NCBI GenBank assembly: GCA_025094145.1
Contig: JALLLS010000003.1
Span: 868,001 to 932,000, forward strand
Reading direction: 5' to 3'
Length of the DNA: 64,000 nucleotides
DNA from: Spinellus fusiger
Lineage: Eukaryota; Mucoromycota; Mucoromycetes; Mucorales; Phycomycetaceae
Shown: piece by piece, positions 34,526 through 46,617 of the stretch
How positions within the stretch are numbered: position 1 is the stretch's first letter
Layout: each line of letters starts with the position of its first letter
The notes under the pieces: model-generated
Seen by the model: the letters and a program-made list of their open reading frames with translations, nothing else
Databases searched by the model: none
Told to the model about the DNA's origin: nothing
Position numbers and translations under genes: made by a program

Positions 34526-36004
34526 ATGTCACAGCATAGACAACTAAGTGCACGAGCATTACTTATCGAGGAGTCCAACAAACTAAAAAAAGAGCTTGGC
34601 ATTCAATGTCGCTTGGAGTTTGTGACTCATCTAAGGGGCGAGAATGCCTTTACCGCAACGGTAACTGTCTTAAACCAGAGTTTTACCTGTAAACAAGTAC
34701 AGCAAACAGCAAGAAAAGCAAGAGAAGCGGCTGCTGAAGAAGCACTCATAAAACTTGGCCTTTTGAATAGAAGGCAAGGTAAAATTGAGCAAAAGAAAAT
34801 ACCTGGTATCAGTCCGAACATAACTACACCGTCACCCCTTATCTCTGCCAATAACAATAGTCATGCAGTGCATAGCAACCATTTTAACAGCAACCATTTT
34901 AACAGCAACCATTTTAACAGTAACCATTTTAACAGCAACCATGGGATGCATAACAACCACGTCAGCGATAACAGCAGACACGTCAGCGACAGCAACCATA
35001 CAAACTCCCCGCATAATCACAGCAGTCATAATAAACACGTCAATAACAATGATCATGAGAGGCTCAGTCTTCACAAGAGTATTAACAGCAAACAAGATCA
35101 CATTAATAGCCAGAACATAAACAACTATACAAGTAATATCAACACTACTATAACTAAAGGCACAAGTTCTTCTCAAAGGGCTATGAATGTCCACGGAACA
35201 AACACTTCTCAAAGTCCACACATAATGACTTCAACTTCAATGGCCTCAACTTCAACGGATTCAGCAACAATGGCCTCGACTTCAATAGCTTCAACACCAA
35301 TGAAAATAGAACACCTTAATACAACAACCGGATTCCAAATAAGCGAAAACAAGGCTGTGATCAAAGCACAAGCATGGCTGACACGAGTACTGAGACTGCA
35401 GAATGATCCTAATGAAAAGAAAAGATCCTATGTAGATATTCTTGAGGCATTCGCTGCAGCTATGCCTTGTATGCAACCAAGATTTGAGGTGTCTGAAGAT
35501 ACTTCACCACAACTCAAGTATCTTAGTCCATGTTATACATGTACTGTATTTATGGATAACTTCACAGTGACTACAGAAGAATCCATGCCAACGCCAATAG
35601 TGGCTAGAGAGCAATGCGCTTCTTTAGCTTTATTGTTGCTCGCAGATACACTATGTCCTACTGATGTATACGATGCATTAGTGCAAAATATATCTACTGT
35701 TGCTGGCTTCAAAAGAGTGAGTCTAACACACGACAACAGAATCGTGTTAAACGCCAACTCTAGATCCGAATTGATGGTGTTGTTTGAAGCACTCATTAAA
35801 CTAGAATGGAGTATTGGTGAAATGACTTATGTTGAGAGAAATCATAATTATGTGTGCTCTATTGACATTGATCGTGAGCCAGAGACACCCATACGATCCA
35901 CTGTCAAGACATGGTCTCATGATAAAGCAACAGCACGAAATGCGGCTGCAAAATACATCCTGGATTGGATGGTGTCAGAAAATTATATTCTGATTGCTCA
36001 TTAA
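34526..36004 (+). CDS. Protein with multiple dsRNA-binding-like domains
   Basis: Single-exon frame of 492 residues. Residues about 17-79 read as a double-stranded RNA-binding domain: NKLKKELGIQCRLEF, then NAFTATVTVLNQSF and ARKAREAAAEEALIKLGL, the alpha-beta-beta-beta-alpha layout with the basic last helix. Two weaker copies lie near the C-terminus: about 319-375 (YTCTVFMDNFTVTTEES, REQCASLALLLLADTL) and 433-483 (YVCSIDIDREPE, HDKATARNAAAKYILDWM). The middle, about 95-280, is an Asn/His/Ser-rich disordered linker with five NHFNS repeats and a TSTSMAST repeat. No nuclease or helicase domain is visible. Partners of Dicer, or RNA-editing and transport factors, have a similar multi-dsRBD layout. 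The first domain is confident, the second and third probable, the role unknown. Confidence 0.7.
   Translation: MSQHRQLSARALLIEESNKLKKELGIQCRLEFVTHLRGENAFTATVTVLNQSFTCKQVQQTARKAREAAAEEALIKLGLLNRRQGKIEQKKIPGISPNITTPSPLISANNNSHAVHSNHFNSNHFNSNHFNSNHFNSNHGMHNNHVSDNSRHVSDSNHTNSPHNHSSHNKHVNNNDHERLSLHKSINSKQDHINSQNINNYTSNINTTITKGTSSSQRAMNVHGTNTSQSPHIMTSTSMASTSTDSATMASTSIASTPMKIEHLNTTTGFQISENKAVIKAQAWLTRVLRLQNDPNEKKRSYVDILEAFAAAMPCMQPRFEVSEDTSPQLKYLSPCYTCTVFMDNFTVTTEESMPTPIVAREQCASLALLLLADTLCPTDVYDALVQNISTVAGFKRVSLTHDNRIVLNANSRSELMVLFEALIKLEWSIGEMTYVERNHNYVCSIDIDREPETPIRSTVKTWSHDKATARNAAAKYILDWMVSENYILIAH
34876..34940. repeat. 15-bp coding tandem repeat (NHFNS)
   Basis: Four full copies and a partial fifth of the unit CAACCATTTTAACAG with one substitution, encoding NHFNS repeats in the linker of the dsRNA-binding-domain protein. 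Confidence 0.9.
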
Positions 36005-36635
36005 TACATGCTTCCCTTTCTCCATTTCTTATTAGACACTTCATTCATTCATATTAATTGAAGTCAATTGGAAATAAAGAGGCATGTGTCTTTATAAGAA
36101 TAGTCATTAGATCCTCATAGTGGAACAATAATGATCAACCAGGACTGTACTAGCATAAAATAGGGTTGTGGATGCTTTGAATTCTTTTGTCTTGTACTGA
36201 GCGGAAACTGGGCCTATCTAGAAATAAAGTGTGCTTATTAAGAAGGAAATGTAAGTGTTTCAGTTTGTGGAGAATCCAATAAAACTAGGCCTTGGTATGA
36301 CTATGAGTGTGATGTAATTACATATAGGTTTGATTAACAATAAATCAGGGTACTATGAATGGATTAAACAGTTCTTGTCCTTGGTATTTTATCACAAAAC
36401 AATACAATAGATCGAATGTAGAAAGTAGCTCTTTGAATACCTTACAGTCACCTACTCTTTACCAAGAAAAATAAGTAAGATCAGCAGAGTGGTATTTCTA
36501 TAGTGTATATATCTTATTGCTAGTTGTCTATAGAGGCTCCTTGACTGTTTATTGAAAGTAAATAGATATAATACTATTGCTTCTAAATGCGTGGTATGTG
36601 TTGTTTTGTTTTGCTTATCAAAACCATAACATTCT
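36005..36635. other. AT-rich spacer
   Basis: No gene or RNA recognised between the dsRNA-binding-domain gene and the left 198-bp inverted-repeat arm. Confidence 0.5.
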
Positions 36636-36833
36636 TAGTCTAAGGAGTTTATAAGCTAATGTGCCTCCTTAAAGAAAACCTCATCCTTTTGAATTCTTTC
36701 TGATTCAAATTAGTGAACATGTATAAACTTTGATATGCAAAAAAATAGACTCTGATATGGCACCTATTTCTTGTTATTGAGTGTCTTTTTATTCATATTA
36801 TTGAAAGTCTGAGGCCCATGTCTATAGAATCAA
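36636..36833 (+). repeat. Left arm of a perfect 198-bp inverted repeat
   Basis: This segment, from TAGTCTAAGGAG to ATAGAATCAA, is the exact reverse complement of 39711-39908. With one mismatch the match extends five more bases outward. Outer ends read TAGTC...GACTA, compatible with TA target duplication. The two arms enclose 2877 bp that include transposon copy 2. Confidence 0.95.
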
Positions 36834-37758
36834 AACAGTATCAATGCGATTTTCTATTCTACAAGGTTTAAAGGCCTTTCCACTACTAAAAGTATATTTG
36901 ATGGCTGTTTGTTTTATAGGTGGATTAGACATTAATTAATAAAAGAATAATTAAACAAGATGAAATTGATATCTTGACACCAAGTTATATCGTATAATCA
37001 ATGGTAGCAATACATCTTACTTTATAGACATCTCATGTTTACTTGGGTAAAAAGTAAAAAGCTATTTTGATGTTCCTACAACCTACACTCTGAAGTTATA
37101 TAAAATCAACCTTTTGATGGCTATTCCTTTGTTCCGAGTCAATAATACACCTGCCACGAACAGTTTTAATAGATTTATATCTATGCTCACACTTGTAACA
37201 ATACAGTTTAATAGCCACAAGGCACCTATATGAATCATAATATTGATTTTGTCAAACAATAAGGTTATACATTAAGTGTAAAGCACTATTAAATAAACAT
37301 TACTGAAATGTTAAATATCCTTGTAAAGACCTCTCTATTCTGTATTCTTTTAAAAGTGGACAAGTGACAAAAGGGTGTGAATTATGTTATCATGTGGGGC
37401 ACAATGTACGAGATTTCAGAGGTATAACTTAACATAAAGTAGTTTACTTCATAAAAAATTAAAGCACATTTCCATTGCTTGTATTTCCATTATCTTTAAT
37501 TCAGATAGCTATACGTGTTTATTAAACATGGCTAATATAATGTTAGATGAACATCTACACACCAGGAGATCTTTAGGATATAAAAGAAAATAGTCGGAAT
37601 ACAATTGTTTAAAAATAACACATCGATTTGAAAAGGAGCAAAAATAAATTATATATTTATGTTAGATTTTAGATAAATAAAGGTTATTATGTAGATTTAC
37701 CTGTAAATATCTGAATCCCAAAGGAAACCACTTTCGATGTGGCGATATAGTAGAATAT

Positions 37759-37861
37759 GAATGCATCAAAGAATATCTATGCTTCTCGACAGAAAGGAAC
37801 CAGTCGGTGGAGACCCTTTAAAGGCTCTTCTGCAATTGTATAGATATTCTTTGATGCATTC
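37759..37861. repeat. Perfect 22-bp inverted repeat, copy 2
   Basis: Arms 37759-37780 and 37840-37861 are exact reverse complements and identical to those of copy 1, with the same 59-nt loop length. The surrounding sequence has diverged by scattered substitutions, so conservation of both arms stands out. Confidence 0.9.
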
Positions 37862-38222
37862 ACATCTCTGTTCCAAACAACTCCATAATCTTGGCAAGCG
37901 CGGATAGTGTTGAAATTCACTAATACCTCGGTGAGGATATTTGTGTTATAAGTGTGGCAGATCTTGAGAACAAAAATAAGAGTAACTGTTAGAAGAACTT
38001 TTCATATTGGTTGAGAGATCAATCATGTTTACCCTCGATGTTCGAAATTTATCAACATCAATCATAAGATCACCCTTTTGTCTCTTTTTTCAATGATTGA
38101 TATAAAATTCTTGTCAAATCAACATGATGACCTTTAAATTTGGCAGCATCTTTTACCTTTATTCCTGTGCCATAGGCAGCAACTGGCAGCTTGGTAGGAT
38201 CGTACTCCAATCTTTTTAGGTG
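37777..38222 (-). pseudogene. TnpB/Fanzor-like RuvC nuclease C-terminal relic (copy 2)
   Basis: Minus-strand counterpart of the relic in copy 1. It contains KVKDAAKFKGHHVDLTRILY, then after a frameshift KFRTSRV, and in a third frame ICHTYNTNILTEVLVNF, CQDYGVVWNRDVNASKNI and CREA-stop. The same zinc-ribbon Cys losses (Asn after FRTSRV; CHTY; CQDY) are present as in copy 1, so they predate the divergence of the two copies. The short peptide around KGYWHLKRLEYDP upstream is readable only here. It is inactive. Confidence 0.65.
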
Positions 38223-38943
38223 CCAATACCCTTTCTCACTAATAGAATAATAGTAAAAACAATGAGTTCGGGATGTATTAATGTACTCTCTATGTATGTT
38301 GTATTACCCTTGCACTGGCACCTTCTTCTTGCCTTTGTCTTTATAACGGATTCACTGGGTTTATTATAGTAAAAGAATATACAATAGAAACTGAATAACA
38401 TGTAAGACATAATAAACATACAAAAACACTCACCAGATCACAACTGTTGGTTTATATGCCAGACAAAGGCAAACAAGTTAAAGAGGGTAGAAGTTATGAA
38501 GAACAAAAGACAGTGTAATTAGCAGGTATTTATATTCGAGCAGAAGATAACAAAACAAATTTTCACAAGCCAATTGCTTAATCAGAACTACTAAAGTAAT
38601 GCAGACTACAACAACATTTTAAAAAGAAAAAAATTGCTTAAAGAATAGTTGCCTAGTTACCCATTGTGCTCAAATCGTGTGTTGTGTTCCTGTTCATGTA
38701 TCCTCTTTGATTTCCCTAGGCCAGCCTTTGTATCCAAAATTATATTTTTTCCTCACTGGTAGAGACCAAACAACTACAGATTCATCTTTCCTGTGGTCTT
38801 GTTGATAACCTTAGTACTCTTTATTACAGATACTTGCAAACCTTTGATTTTAATCATTGTTCCATAAAAGGGCATAGATTGGGACCTTCGTAAAAGGAAG
38901 GAGGTATCATCGCTTAAAGGCCAGAAAAATCTCCTGGTGTGTA

Positions 38944-39710
38944 GACTGAATTCATTTATGAAAATAAATCCCAGCAATATTTTAATTTTCCGAATATCAT
39001 CATGTCCGGGCCATAATATTTCTTGTTTATATTTTCATTATTACTTATTACTTGATGTACTTTTCTCATAAATTTAATAAATAAAAGCGAGAGAATATTT
39101 AAGATAGGCAAAAGAAAATAATACTGAAAAGATTTTTTATCTCAATATAAATATAATATAGAAACATGCGTAATACCATTCTGCATGAGCATAACATCAA
39201 TAGCCTAAAAAATCTGCTATAACTGGCCTTATTAAAAGAGTTGTTTTCAACATCTGAGAGATATTTAAGAAATCAAAATGCATAAACCTATGAGCGATAT
39301 ACAAAGAAGGATAATAATTAATGAGATATAAGTCGATATTAAATCGTAAGTGGAGTCGTAATCCATTCAAGATAAAGTCATTCTACAACAGTATAAACAA
39401 CTAAGTTACTCACAAACCGATAAGGTATATCAGGCTTCTCTTATAAAGAATCATTTCGATTCTATCTTTGTTGACGAACATAATAATTGAAATGTGAGTC
39501 AATGAGTGGTAATTAGCTATCTAGTATATAATCAAATTAAGAATACTTTTTTTTTAATAAATAAACACACACACACACACAATTGTATGCTCTACATTAA
39601 TAATATAGGCTATGTTACAAAGACATAGAATATACGACAATTATGTTGGATATAGAAAGAAAAGGAAAAGACTTTTTATCTGTATACTACTCACCATGAC
39701 TTTATCTTTA
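38944..39710. other. AT-rich inner flank of the inverted repeat
   Basis: No gene recognised. It contains a CA repeat at about 39567-39582. It shows no similarity to the left inner flank (36834-37555), so the inverted repeat is confined to the arms. Confidence 0.5.
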
Positions 39711-39908
39711 TTGATTCTATAGACATGGGCCTCAGACTTTCAATAATATGAATAAAAAGACACTCAATAACAAGAAATAGGTGCCATATCAGAGTCTATT
39801 TTTTTGCATATCAAAGTTTATACATGTTCACTAATTTGAATCAGAAAGAATTCAAAAGGATGAGGTTTTCTTTAAGGAGGCACATTAGCTTATAAACTCC
39901 TTAGACTA
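39711..39908 (-). repeat. Right arm of the perfect 198-bp inverted repeat
   Basis: Exact reverse complement of 36636-36833 over all 198 positions, including a run of seven A/T that would slip easily, which argues for a recent origin of the pair. Confidence 0.95.
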
Positions 39909-42474
39909 GGAATATTGAGCAATGTATCTATTTATTCACTAGCATTACTATATACTCATTAAGGAGAAGAGAAATAAATCAAAATAAATCTTTAGAGTGA
40001 TGAACATTATGATTTTAAAATACATTTAAGTTTTCTCTTTGTGAAAATGAAATTGATAATCAAGGATAAAGACGAAAAGATAAATATTTATTTGATGCAA
40101 CAATATATTTTTTCTTTACATGACCTTGGTATACACTGCTGTTTGGTACTCGTGCCTTAGTTATACAGTAGACTTATTTTACTCTATAAATATTTTTATC
40201 AATGTCAATCTTTTTATTTTTATATCTATACTTTTTTGTGAAAAGATGCACTTACAAATGACATACATAAAGCTAATTAAAAGTAACTGAGATGCTCTCT
40301 TTTATCATTGTGCTATTATATGATTTATGAAATACACTTTTATTTTTATTTTATTTTATTTTAAAAAAAATAGGTCTTACTGTAGATATTAGTTATATTA
40401 AACTTAGTCCTTGGCTAAAATTGCTAACAAGCAAATAATTTTTTACTATGATATATGTTTAGTATAAATTACCTTTTTCATCAGTAAAGGTTTAATAATA
40501 GCTTCCTACATATGTATTAAGGGTGCTTGTGATTTCTTAGAGTCATCTTAGAATGTCCCTTATAAAAAGTATTATTAACTTTCTAATAATACTTTATTGT
40601 CAAGTCCAACATCAGTCTATTAAGGTTAGTGCTTTAATTAAAGCAAGACAGCCACAAAGAGAGTCTTTTATTTATTTATTTATTATTTTCTTTGTTCTCA
40701 TCACTTTCTGTACAATCTTAAAAGTATGGCACTTGACATTGACCCTGAAAAGATAGTTAAATTAGTGTTTTTAAAGAATTAAATAATCTATTCCAGGCAA
40801 TAAGATTTTTCTTATTGATGCTAATCATTAGTGTCAATGGACTTGGTCCAACTTGAATAAGAGCTACCCGATGCCCGTAGAATAAGAGAAACTGTTCCAA
40901 ACAAATTAAATAAAAACTGTTCATATTAGTTAGTTCTTACAATGTCTATTAGAATGACATAAGACTATGCTTTTTCAAGAAACTTAATGTTAATCTTTCT
41001 ATCTAGAACATTTGAATGAAAGCAAACTTGTATATGTACACTAGCAGGTTAACTTTTTACATGATAGTATTTAAATAATACTCTTGTTCTTAATGTATAC
41101 TTTTGGAAATTGAATTAGTTTCCATAATGCATAAGGTTTTTATCATTTCATCACTCAACTAGTCTTCCTACCATGCTATTAGTGCCAATAAGCTTACTTT
41201 TAAGTGTAGGGTACTATAAAACATTACATGTGGGTTTTCTAAATATGTTATTAACCAATCACCAAAAAATCAATTGGGATAGTAGCTCATAAGACTCTAC
41301 AGTAGAACATCATTATTCATCAACCTATTTCAGTTGTTTTACCCGTGTTATTTTTCCCGGTAAGACACTAATATTTAGCATGAATAATATATTATTCTCA
41401 TCAATAAAATTAATGCAATTTCCTACAAAGATCTGAGTTGCCATGGCTTAGTAAATGATAATTTTAGGATAGGATGTTGGGCTTCTTTAACTACTTTTCT
41501 AGTCTCTTTCTCTCTCGCCTTTTATCTATCTTTGTATTTAAAGCTGATAAGTAAACTTAATCATAATCTTCTTGTAATAAAACAAGTCTAAAGAATAGTC
41601 TATTATTTATTCCTGTATATTTTAGCATACTTCAGAAGCATCACATTTTAGCGTTGAAACTTATACTCTAGTCTTATAAACTTAATAGACTCATGGTATA
41701 TTTAACGACCAACCAATATAAGCAGTTTTAGTTCTACTTGTTTGGAATAGCTGTTCTTATTTTTTATTTTATTTTATTTTTTTAAAAAAAAAAAAACTCA
41801 CACACATCTCATATAAGGTGTATTGGCTCAGAATACCATTGACATTCAATAAATGTTATCCATCATTGTATTAGATGATTGGTTTATATTTAGTCGTCTT
41901 TTATAGCTTCATGAAATGCCTAACTTATTAAGCGCTGTAGAACCATCATTAATATGAAAGAATATCTAGTCTGTATGTCTCTACTCATACTCTACCTGAT
42001 TACATTAATAATATATAACACCATTATTTTGTTCATTTTGGATAGCCTTCATTGAATCTCTTTGACACTTATTGATTGTAGTTTGCTAATGGCACAACAC
42101 AGCGCTTGTTAATATGTAAGCATTACCTTTGCATCGATATGCTACTAAAAACAGAAGAAAGACGACAATGGCTTGTAAATTCAATCACTATCTTTTTGAC
42201 TAAAAGATTTTGTTTTATTGAGAAGAACAGCATTTTATCTTTCTTCTTCCAAATGAATCTGCCAGTTCTATTGCATGATGCTAGTCATGATAATCTGATG
42301 AATGAAGAGACGAAATAGTGTTTAAACAAGATATATCCCTTTGTTCTTTCATTATACATATAAATACAAGACATTTAAAGCCATTAGAAGAATAAGTAAC
42401 AAGATGAAGTTGATTGAAGAATGAGAGAATTCTGATACTCTTTATTATTAGTATTATTGTTATTATTATTAAAA
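39909..42474. other. AT-rich spacer before IML1
   Basis: No gene, RNA or transposon end recognised. A T-to-A run at about 41760-41794 and an A/T-rich promoter-like stretch at 42430-42474 are the only visible features. Confidence 0.5.
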
Positions 42475-45400
42475 ATGTTAACACTTGACCAAAAAATAAT
42501 GAGAAACAAGGGAAGAAGAAAAAGACAGCAAGGAAATTATGTATTTTTCCCTGTCACTTTTTTCTTACTGACTTTTATGCCTGTATTAACAGCTCATCCA
42601 CCACCAGGCCCTCTTCTCTCTACAAAGCCTGTTATCTTGTGGTTTCATGACCCAGGCGTTGTGTTTACACAAGATGCAGTGGTGAATCCAGATCACTTTC
42701 CAAACATAAAAGACGGACAACTGATGCGACTGCATTTCCCTCGTAATGGTGTTCATCCTCAACCCAATCAAGCACAGACGCTCTTTTTACCATCACAAGT
42801 AGAGAGAGAGCCTCTTGTTGTAAAATCAGCGTGCGTTGATAGAGAGACATTGGCTAGACAGCAGCACTTGCAGGTAACTTGTCGATCGTCACTCTCAACT
42901 GACATGACTAGCTCTCAGTGTCTCGAGATATAGCTGAGCGGTTCAATATTCGTTTCAGACCTGAAGTCTATGTGGAACTTGTAAGGTAATGTCCAACGTA
43001 TAATGGAAGTCTCATCTGTCTACATGTCTACATGATATTGACTAGATTGATCCATGTACAGTAGCTGTTACTCATGTCGAATTATGGTTTAAAGAGCAAT
43101 ATCTGGGACGCAGTGACATGTGGAGACTACAACAGAGCCTTAAAGGCGTATGTGTCTATGTAGAGAAAAAAATAGTATTTGTGGGTGCTATCAAGGCCAC
43201 AGTTAAGAAACTCCACAGAGAAGAAAGAGAAGTACGCAGATAGACTCCATAGATAGGTGTATGCTCTTGTCGCAGTACTCATTCTCAATTTACAAACAAT
43301 AACAACCTTGTGATGGATTTAGGTAAGCTCAGGTTATATCAACGACAGCACTCGTATTATCTTTCGTTCTGGCTCTGCAAAATACTTTGTGTATTTACAA
43401 ATGTCTCGTGAAATGTGGGAGTTTGATGAAGATGGAGAACTCTACTTTGAGAAAGTAGTCAACAACTTTCTGCCTCAACTGTTCCAGCGATGGAAAGACA
43501 TGGGCACGAACCATGTTGTTTCCATTGTCCTATTTACTCGTGTGTTTTACGACTCCAACGATCCCTTGGATGCTATGGTCAACAAGTCAGAGGATGGCAG
43601 ATACTACAAGGATTTTTATAAAGTATTGGCTGATTGGGAAACAACAGACGACTGGATGTCTATTCTTGGAGCACTCAAGGAAGAACAACTCAAGTTCCAA
43701 CAAGGTGTTCTTACACGCGTAGAACAAGGAAAGACAATTGTGTGTGGACAGATTGGCATGGCTTTTGAAGGCAACTTGTTAGAGGCCGTCAATTTGGCTC
43801 TTAATCCCTTTGAGAAGCACTATGTGGATCGCGATCTTATGCGTACAGGTCTTTCCATTATCCTTATTACACCTGGCGCAGGCAAATTCACAGTGAATAA
43901 GAAACTACTACGCCTTACCAATGAACGTATGACAGACAGTGGCATTGCCATGGATCTTGTGTGTTTGTCTCCTTTACCACTCCATGTCACTCCGCTGTTG
44001 TTTTATATGGCTTCTGCCTTGCCAGAAGATCTCGAAAGTTGCACAACTGTACGTTATTCCAAAGGCATTGGAAACTCGCCTGATAAGACAGCTCTTGGAA
44101 ACCCCAAGATAGCCACTGCTTTACTTGATCCTTTGTACAGAGATGATACAAGCCAAACTACTCAAATCTATTGCTCAGTGCCTCATTGGATCGATTGCAG
44201 TTTCTATCATCATGAGACAGGCCGTTTCTTGAAGCAAGACAAGTTCAAGACACGCTGTAAAATGTATGAGTTACAGATGATGGGGATTATGGAGTATGAT
44301 ATAGCTACTATCTCTGTTCCTGGATTATCCAAATCAGTTATGAAAAGACCTCTTCGTCCACAACGCAGTAGTAGCAGTCTGAATGACAAGATCAATATGA
44401 GATCTGAAGAATTGGGGCATAGTACGCACCCAGAAGCCTATCTGTCTCGATCCGCCAATTTTCCTAGAAGAGCTTCTTTCTTTCCAGGAGGAGATCATCA
44501 TTCTCATATGGGGAGTCCTTCTATGATCCAGTCTTCAGGAGGGGCTGCCTTAGTATCGGAAAATGCACCCAATGTTCCAATAGTAATTGATTATTTAGCC
44601 TATGATAGCCTTGTCTTTAAGGATTCACTTGAGCCACGCTTCCACCGACGCCTTCCTCCTCCTCCTCCCAAGCTCAATGCAATGCCTAAGCCGACCCAGA
44701 CGAATTCCCCTGATACAGCAGACCAAGATCAATGGACATCCAACCACCGACAAAATACTACGAAATCTACCATGGTAAAGAAAGAGAAAGAGAAAGAGAA
44801 AGAGAAAGTAACTGTGGTAGCAATAGCTACTGTTACTGTTATTTCTACATAGATACAGTATGCTGATAGTGCATTGATTCTTATTTAGACATGGCATCAA
44901 GGAGAGCAACGTCGCTTGACATCTATCCTATCTCAGTCCCAACAAGCCAATGGAAAGATCACATTTGGTCATGTTCGTCGTGAAGACACCAAGACACAAG
45001 ACCCCTTCAAAGGCTCACCAACACTCACACGCGAAGAAAGCTACGCTCGATTCCGATACACCCACCGAGGCATGATGAGCAGCAGCGAAGTCATTGCCAT
45101 ACCAACAGAAAACCAAACGACAGACCGTCTATTACTAGCACCTGAAGACGACGATTCTGTTGTTGTGAGCTCCAGTACTGTCGATCCTGTCCCTATCAAC
45201 AACAACAACAAGGGATTTGGACGCACTGATGGCCGCAAGATTAATGGCCATTCTCCTCGGCAAATTGTCTCTGGGAGTCTACCTTCTTTACATAAACATT
45301 CTGGGAACAGTGATTTGATGCGCACTAGTTTTGGTGTGGCGGGTCAGCATAGGTCGACTCCACACAATAACAACCGTGTTTCTAGCACCAGGAGTCTAGT

Positions 45401-46541
45401 CATCAATCCTTGCAATCCTGAAAACCAAGTGATTGTCTTTACATCGCATCTACGACGCTGGCAGCACGCCCTTCCCAAAGTCTATCACCAAGAAGGTCCT
45501 GTTGTGTATTGGAAGTCTCTCTCCAATCCTGCCTGTCTGCCTCTCACTACAGACTATTTCCCCTCCAACGATGAACTCAAGCTTCTCTGCGACCACTACA
45601 TGTACACTGTCTCTGCTAGTGAAGATGTCAATTTGTACCAGGCAGGAGACAGAACCCTGTCCGAGCACAAAAAGACAGAGAACCTGCTCACAGAAATGCT
45701 CAGTCAGCGTCTTGCCCAAGGATTCCAGATAATTGTTGACAGCACAGACAGTGAAAACTACCCGAGAAAATCCACCACTGAAACCCAGGCTAAGGAGAAG
45801 GAGGTGGTGAACCCCACCAAGCCCTCTACGACTGGCAGTCTTCAAGAAGAACCCGACCGCCTCAAGTGGAAACACATGAACTGCTGGTTGTCCATGGGCC
45901 ACCAAGTCCACCAGCTGACCTTTGACTCCTCAGGTCAGAACGTAGAAGTACGTCGGTACGTGCGTATCACTGATTTCGATGTGCAAAAGATCAGTTACAC
46001 CTCTGCCATTTGGCCCAAACACATGCCTACCTACCAAACCAAACACGTCACTTTCTCTTATCCAAGTGTGCATTATGGATGGAACTACCTTGATCATTTG
46101 GTAGCAGGGTACCAGGAAGAGTTGACAGACAATCTTCGGTTCTGGAGGGCCCGGTTTATTGTCATTCCTCGCGAACAGTTGCCTGCCAATGTGCTTGTTC
46201 CAGGCATGTCGCAAGATCACTTGGACGATGAGGAAAAGCGGCTGGCCTTGTTTGATAGTTGGCTACACAACATCCGAAAGGCAAAGTGGCTGGCTCCTCA
46301 GGAGAAGGAAGAGATTCAAAGACGGCGTAAAAAGGAACTGCCTGTGTCGGATGTGGGACCTAAATTCACAACCATGGATCCCTCTGCTTACCTGAAGAGT
46401 GAGTTTATTGTCGATACTAGAAGTGATGCTTCACTGAATCCTCTCTACAGCAGCGGCAACAACAGCAGCACCACCCACCCCAACAGCAGCAACAACAACA
46501 ATAACAGCAATAACAACAGCAGCAGCAACAACAACAACAGT

Positions 46542-46581
<40 letters not shown>

Positions 46582-46586
46582 ACAGT

Positions 46587-46617
<31 letters not shown>

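Larger units (their letters stand above)
37558..38941 (-). mobile_element. TA-flanked DNA transposon with TnpB/Fanzor-like relic, copy 2
   Basis: The element is 1384 bp, in inverse orientation to copy 1. Ends are CACACCAGGAGAT (37558-37570) and its exact inverse (38929-38941), with TA directly outside both (37556-37557, 38942-38943). Its right-hand subterminal DNA (GGCCAGAAAAATCTCC) matches the left end of copy 1 inverted, and the reverse holds for the other end. Compared with copy 1 it lacks about 600 bp of the non-relic half. It lies between the two 198-bp arms. Confidence 0.9.
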
